NCBI GenBank assembly: GCA_019634415.1
Contig: JAHQVJ010000169.1
Coordinates: forward strand, 1 to 52,510
DNA from: Myxococcales bacterium
GTDB taxonomy: Bacteria > Myxococcota_A > UBA796 > GCA-2862545
Direction: 5' to 3'
Length of the DNA: 52,510 bases
Under the pieces are notes generated by a model that searched no databases, was not told the origin of the DNA, and saw only the letters and a list, made by a program, of their open reading frames with translations. Position numbers and translations under genes: made by a program. Shown piece by piece: positions 51,732 to 52,510 of the stretch (positions are counted from its first letter, which is position 1; every line of letters starts with the position of its first letter).

Positions 51732-52510
51732 TCCACGTTCGCCGACTGCTCTCTCATTCGCTCGAGCACACTCTTGAGTCGCACCACGCCGCTGCTCACC
51801 GGATGATCCGCCGCCTTGGAGCCGACGGTGTTGACCTCGCGGTTCATCTCCTGGAGCAGGAAGTCCAGCCGCCGCCCGATGGGGGACTCCGTCTGCAGAG
51901 CGGTACGAAACTGCTCGCAGTGGCTGCGCAGGCGCGCCACTTCCTCGGCGACGTCGGCCTTGTCGGCCAGCACCGCCACCTCCTGCGCGAGCCGCTGCGG
52001 ATCCACACCCTCGGTCGTCAGCCGCTGCAGGCGCACGGTGAGGCGCTCGCGCAGGCGCTCCGCCACGTCGTCAGCCACCTGCTCGACCTCCAGCACCTGC
52101 GTGTCCACCTCGTCGAGGAATCCCCCGAGCACGCCCGCGAGCACCGCACCCTCCGCCTCCCGCATCGCCAGCAGTCCCGCGACGGCGTCGCTCAATGCCG
52201 ACGACACCACCGACCACTCGGCGTCCACGTCGACCGCTGCGTCACCCGCCTCCAGCACCCCCGGCTGCTGCAGCACGAAGGCCAGCGGAACCTCCTCCTG
52301 CATGCCCAGCGCCGCGACGAGGGCGCCGATCTGTTGCACGTAGGTACGCGCCAGCTCGATGTCGGCGCGCACCGCCGTGGCGGCTCCCCGAACCGTGCGA
52401 CGCACGAAGACGTCCACTCGACCACGATGCACCGAGCGCTGGAGCTCGGTCTGGATGCGAGGCTCCAGGCCCAGGTACTCCCGTGGACACCGCAGCTGCA
52501 GGTCGCGGAA
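51728..52510 (-). CDS. yicC: YicC family endoribonuclease-like protein (5' end off window)
   Basis: At least 260 residues of a YicC/YloC-type protein, with the N-terminus cut by the right window edge. The visible start RDLQLRCPREYLGLEPRIQ leads into RGRVDVFVRR, both typical of the YicC N-terminal domain. The end matches the conserved DUF1732 part (GRRLDFLLQEMNREVNTVGSKA). Members act in RNA turnover and stress survival. The frame stays open to the last base. The overlap with gmk implies co-expression. Confidence 0.93.
   Translation of the reverse strand, partial: FRDLQLRCPREYLGLEPRIQTELQRSVHRGRVDVFVRRTVRGAATAVRADIELARTYVQQIGALVAALGMQEEVPLAFVLQQPGVLEAGDAAVDVDAEWSVVSSALSDAVAGLLAMREAEGAVLAGVLGGFLDEVDTQVLEVEQVADDVAERLRERLTVRLQRLTTEGVDPQRLAQEVAVLADKADVAEEVARLRSHCEQFRTALQTESPIGRRLDFLLQEMNREVNTVGSKAADHPVSSGVVRLKSVLERMREQSANVE

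Overview
The window is uniformly GC-rich, gene-dense and full of overlapping start/stop codons. Its gene families point to a member of the Myxococcota or a closely related deltaproteobacterial group. They include many secreted lipoproteins with Asp/Thr/Gly spacers, a MopE-type metal-binding protein, choice-of-anchor/von Willebrand-like and FG-GAP proteins, a soluble Ser/Thr kinase, a caspase-like protease, TIGR02996-type proteins and a DUF4236 protein. This placement is inference from family content. No rRNA, tRNA, CRISPR array or transposase gene was recognised.

The most unusual region is the first 660 bases, which holds no convincing gene. Two copies of a structured element (1-177, cut by the window edge, and 433-619) share an identical 36-nt loop and a 105-nt 3' module with only three differences. 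The hairpin stem carrying the loop is exactly 23 bp in copy 2 and has a 23-nt 3' arm in copy 1. Its sequence differs at 12 of 23 positions, yet pairing is perfect wherever both arms are visible. Further hairpins (181-212, 282-332) lie between the copies and reuse parts of the stem sequences. This is the best candidate for an undescribed system.

From 665 to 4698 the minus strand carries an AraC/GyrI-type regulator, a TIGR02996 protein, a MOSC protein and a DNA-methylase-like protein. From 4752 to 8600 on the plus strand lies a translationally coupled operon: ECF sigma factor, membrane anti-sigma-like protein, exported caspase-like protease with a barrel-like C-terminus, and a putative lipoprotein. 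Then come an SLC12-type transporter, a membrane protein with a degenerate GGDEF domain, a FIST protein, a NrtR-like Nudix regulator and several lipoproteins or orphans. A further block holds an aldehyde dehydrogenase, a TerC protein, a minus-strand run of K+ channel, Suv3-like RNA helicase and membrane protein, a Ser/Thr kinase, a nitrilase and a MarR regulator.

From 31259 to 35681 is an assimilatory sulfate reduction operon: APS/PAPS reductase, siroheme sulfite/nitrite reductase and a fused siroheme synthase. Its first Shine-Dalgarno sequence sits inside a strong hairpin. Three unknown overlapping genes follow. The right third holds a DUF4236 protein, a MATE transporter, a lipoprotein overlapping a DUF4126 membrane protein tail to tail, GreB, an FG-GAP lipoprotein, a sensor histidine kinase and four tandem related lipoproteins. 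It ends with the housekeeping pair gmk-yicC, where yicC runs off the right edge.
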